From Rhodospirillaceae bacterium (GTDB lineage: Bacteria; Pseudomonadota; Alphaproteobacteria; Rhodospirillales; Rhodospirillaceae), in contig CANJRD010000017.1 in the NCBI GenBank assembly GCA_947476695.1, positions 1-64,000 on the forward strand: 64,000 nt of DNA, in the 5' to 3' direction. The notes below the pieces were generated by a model, which saw nothing but the letters and a program-made list of their open reading frames with translations, was not told the origin of the DNA and made no database searches. Below, in pieces: positions 62,121 to 64,000 of the stretch (position 1 is its first letter; every line of letters begins with the position of its first letter). Made by a program: the position numbers and the translations under genes.

Positions 62121-62708
62121 ATGCAGGCCTTTCTCGTTTCGCTGGGCGTCGTTGCCATTTCCGAAATCGGCGACAAGACGCAGCTTCTTGCCCTGATGCT
62201 GGCCGCGCGCTTCCGTAAGCCCATCCCAATCATCCTCGGCATCATCGTGGCCACGGTGTTCAATCACGCGCTGGCCGGCGCGGTCGGTAGCTGGGTTGCC
62301 GCGCAGGCCGGGCCCGAGATCATGCGCTGGGTGCTGGGCCTGTTGTTCATCGGCATGGGCGCCTGGGCGCTGATCCCCGACAAACTCGACGAGGACGACA
62401 AGCCGAAAGACGCCAGCACGACCATGCAGATTTTCACCGTCACAACGGTCGCCTTCTTCCTCGCCGAGATCGGCGACAAGACGCAGATCGCCACGGCCGC
62501 GCTGGCAGCGCGATTCGACAGCATCGTGGCCGTCGTGCTGGGCACGACGCTGGGAATGTTGGTGGCGGATGTGCCCGCCGTGCTGTTCGGCAATGTCGCG
62601 GGCGAACGTGCCCGCGGTGCGTGGGTACGCTACATCGCCGCGGGGCTGTTCATTTTGATTGGCTTGGTGACGATCCTGGCGGTGGATCTGCCCTCGTTCG
62701 GCGGTTAG
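62121..62708 (+). CDS. TMEM165/GDT1 (UPF0016) cation transporter
   Basis: The 195-aa membrane protein has the two family signatures SEIGDKTQLLALML and AEIGDKTQIATAAL (E-x-G-D-K-T) in a duplicated three-plus-three helix layout. Bacterial members export Mn2+ or move Ca2+. It starts at ATG 62121, 42 bases after the CHAD gene. No manganese riboswitch is visible upstream. Confidence 0.93.
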   Translation: MQAFLVSLGVVAISEIGDKTQLLALMLAARFRKPIPIILGIIVATVFNHALAGAVGSWVAAQAGPEIMRWVLGLLFIGMGAWALIPDKLDEDDKPKDASTTMQIFTVTTVAFFLAEIGDKTQIATAALAARFDSIVAVVLGTTLGMLVADVPAVLFGNVAGERARGAWVRYIAAGLFILIGLVTILAVDLPSFGG

Positions 62709-62743
62709 CGCGCCGCTTTAGTGAGCGGCGCGCTGTCCGAGAC

Positions 62744-63751
62744 CTACAAGGCCGCCGTTCCCGCGGAGATTTTGTCGAGCTTCGCGATGTCCTCTTCGGA
62801 CAGCGTGATGTCGACCGCACCCAGATTGTCGACCAGGTGTTCCATCTTGGTCATGCCGAAGATGACCGAGTTGATCCACGGCTTGCTGATCGTCCAGGCC
62901 AGCACCACCTGGGGCACCGAGCAATTGTGCGCCTTGGCGATCTCGCTGAGCAGCGCCACGATTTCGTAGCCCAGGTTGCCGTCGAAGCGGCGCGCGCCGG
63001 GGAACATCTCATCTCGCCGTTCGTCGCCTTTAAACTGCGCGGCGCGCGTTCCTTCCGGGCGCGGATTTTCCTTCGTGTACTTGCCGGTGAGGAAACCGCC
63101 CGCAAGTGCTTCATAGGTGATGATGCCCATGCCGCTCGATCGCGCCATCGGCACCAGTTCGCGCTCGATCTGGCGCCCGAGCAGCGAGTGATAGACTTCG
63201 TTGCAGACCAGTGGGGAGAAGTTGGCGTTCTTCTGCATCTGCATCAGCGTCGCGGCCTGCCAGGCCTGATAGTTCGACACGCCGACGTAACGTACCCGGC
63301 CGCTCGTGACGAGGTGTTCCCACGCCCGCATGGATTCATCCATCGGCGTGCGGGCGTCCGGCGCATGGCAGTAGTAGATGTCGATCCAATCGGTGCCGAG
63401 ACGCTTCAAGCTTTCATCGCAAGCCTGGATCATGCGGCGATAGGACAAGCCACCCGTGTTCTTATTGGGATCGCCCGTCGGCAGACCGGTCTTGGTGCTG
63501 ATCAACGCATCCTTGCGGCGCGCGCCCAACCCCTTGCCCAGCAGCGTTTCGGACTGGCCTTGCAGGTAGATGTCGGATGAATCGAACAGCGTGATACCGG
63601 CGTCGAGCGCCTTGTTGACGAGCTCGATCGCCATCTTCTCCGGAATATTCTTCTTCAGGCCCAGCGTATTCCCGCCAACGCCTAAAGCGCCCGCACCGAA
63701 TGCCAGCTTGGAAACGATCAAGCCGCTATTGCCCAGACGATTGTACTTCAT
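62744..63751 (-). CDS. Aldo/keto reductase
   Basis: The 335-aa TIM-barrel NADPH oxidoreductase has LFDSSDIYLQGQSETLLGKG (Asp/Tyr), the conserved Lys in LISTKTG and His in DIYYCHAPDARTP. The start is KYNRLGNSGLIVSKLAFG, typical of the family. The substrate is unknown. It is convergent with the GDT1-type gene. Confidence 0.93.
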   Translation of the reverse strand: MKYNRLGNSGLIVSKLAFGAGALGVGGNTLGLKKNIPEKMAIELVNKALDAGITLFDSSDIYLQGQSETLLGKGLGARRKDALISTKTGLPTGDPNKNTGGLSYRRMIQACDESLKRLGTDWIDIYYCHAPDARTPMDESMRAWEHLVTSGRVRYVGVSNYQAWQAATLMQMQKNANFSPLVCNEVYHSLLGRQIERELVPMARSSGMGIITYEALAGGFLTGKYTKENPRPEGTRAAQFKGDERRDEMFPGARRFDGNLGYEIVALLSEIAKAHNCSVPQVVLAWTISKPWINSVIFGMTKMEHLVDNLGAVDITLSEEDIAKLDKISAGTAAL

Positions 63752-63890
63752 GTGAGTCCCCCCGACGAAACGACGCCTCCCGCGCCCATGGGCGGTACTC
63801 TACATCGTCCGGCGGGCACGTCTCACCCTGAATCCGGGGGCCGAAATCGCCCTGCGGGACAACGCCACGGGGCGAATCGTCACAAATCCG

Positions 63891-64000
63891 TTAGACCGCC
63901 GGCTTGATGTCCGGGCCGTCCAGCGGAAGCGACGTGGTGTACTTGATCTCTTCCATCACGAAAGTGGAACTGACGTCGTTCAGCGGCACGCGCTTGATCA
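63891..64000 (-). CDS. Lrp/AsnC-family regulator, C-terminal fragment
   Basis: On the minus strand a frame enters from the window edge and stops at TAA (63891-63893). It encodes VPLNDVSSTFVMEEIKYTTS and a short tail. SSTFVMEEIKYTTSLPL is the usual C-terminus of Lrp-type regulators. The start and DNA-binding domain lie outside. A 139-bp gap to the aldo/keto reductase holds that gene's leader and no recognised element. Confidence 0.75.
   Translation of the reverse strand, partial: IKRVPLNDVSSTFVMEEIKYTTSLPLDGPDIKPAV

Overview
This 64 kb window is GC-rich chromosomal DNA with dense, short-spaced operons and many GTG/TTG starts. Several features point to an alphaproteobacterium, possibly Rhodospirillales-like: a SAM-II riboswitch before a metZ-type gene followed by apaG, an argD-argF-hslO run, a PduO-type adenosyltransferase followed by etfB-etfA-hbd, a TIGR02302/DUF4175 protein, and an MJ0042 zinc-ribbon gene divergent from ftsE-ftsX. 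I saw no rRNA, tRNA, CRISPR array, insertion sequence or prophage. The genus is not determinable from the sequence alone.

Region 1 (1-3.75 kb) holds the 3' end of a probable surface or secreted protein, a strong terminator, and a type II secretion block gspF-G-H-I-J (inner-membrane platform plus four pseudopilins). The secretin, ATPase and prepilin peptidase genes are not in the window.

Region 2 (3.8-21.3 kb) is a glycan biosynthesis island. It carries a nearly complete NDP-heptose pathway: split transketolase, GmhA-like SIS isomerase, a fused nucleotidyltransferase-kinase with the domain order opposite to HldE, an HddC-like nucleotidyltransferase, a HAD-type phosphatase candidate and a sugar epimerase. 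Around these are a zinc-type dehydrogenase, an RmlD-like reductase, a C-methyltransferase, two further methyltransferase-like genes, a Gfo/Idh/MocA oxidoreductase, a WbuC-like cupin, glycosyltransferases and an APH-fold kinase. The product is probably an unusual, methylated heptose-type sugar for a surface polysaccharide.

Region 3 (21.4-25.4 kb) holds a subtilisin-fold protein that appears to have lost its catalytic Asp, with C-terminal modules related to the protein at the very start of the window, and a GT-A-like protein.

Region 4 (25.4-34 kb) is mostly housekeeping: promoter, SAM-II riboswitch, terminator, metZ, apaG, folE, an ABC-2 permease, a methyltransferase, argD, argF, hslO, a secreted protein and recX. 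Region 5 (34-41 kb) has an MFS exporter converging on a minus-strand set: lptG, PAP2 phosphatase, a hypothetical gene, two tandem alpha/beta-hydrolases, a type III polyketide synthase and an ICMT-type methyltransferase. The last two resemble the BpsA-BpsB alkylpyrone pair.

Region 6 (41.1-50.5 kb) contains cobalamin adenosyltransferase, etfBA, hbd, an ArnT-like GT39 transferase with a PAP2 phosphatase, a TlpA-like lipoprotein, argH, a tiny LptM-like lipoprotein gene and lysA. Region 7 (50.6-64 kb) contains the DUF4175 protein, the zinc-ribbon protein with a nine-unit peptide repeat, ftsE-ftsX, a YdcF/SanA-type protein, plsC, class II ribonucleotide reductase nrdJ, a CHAD protein, a GDT1-type transporter, an aldo/keto reductase and the 3' end of an Lrp-family regulator.
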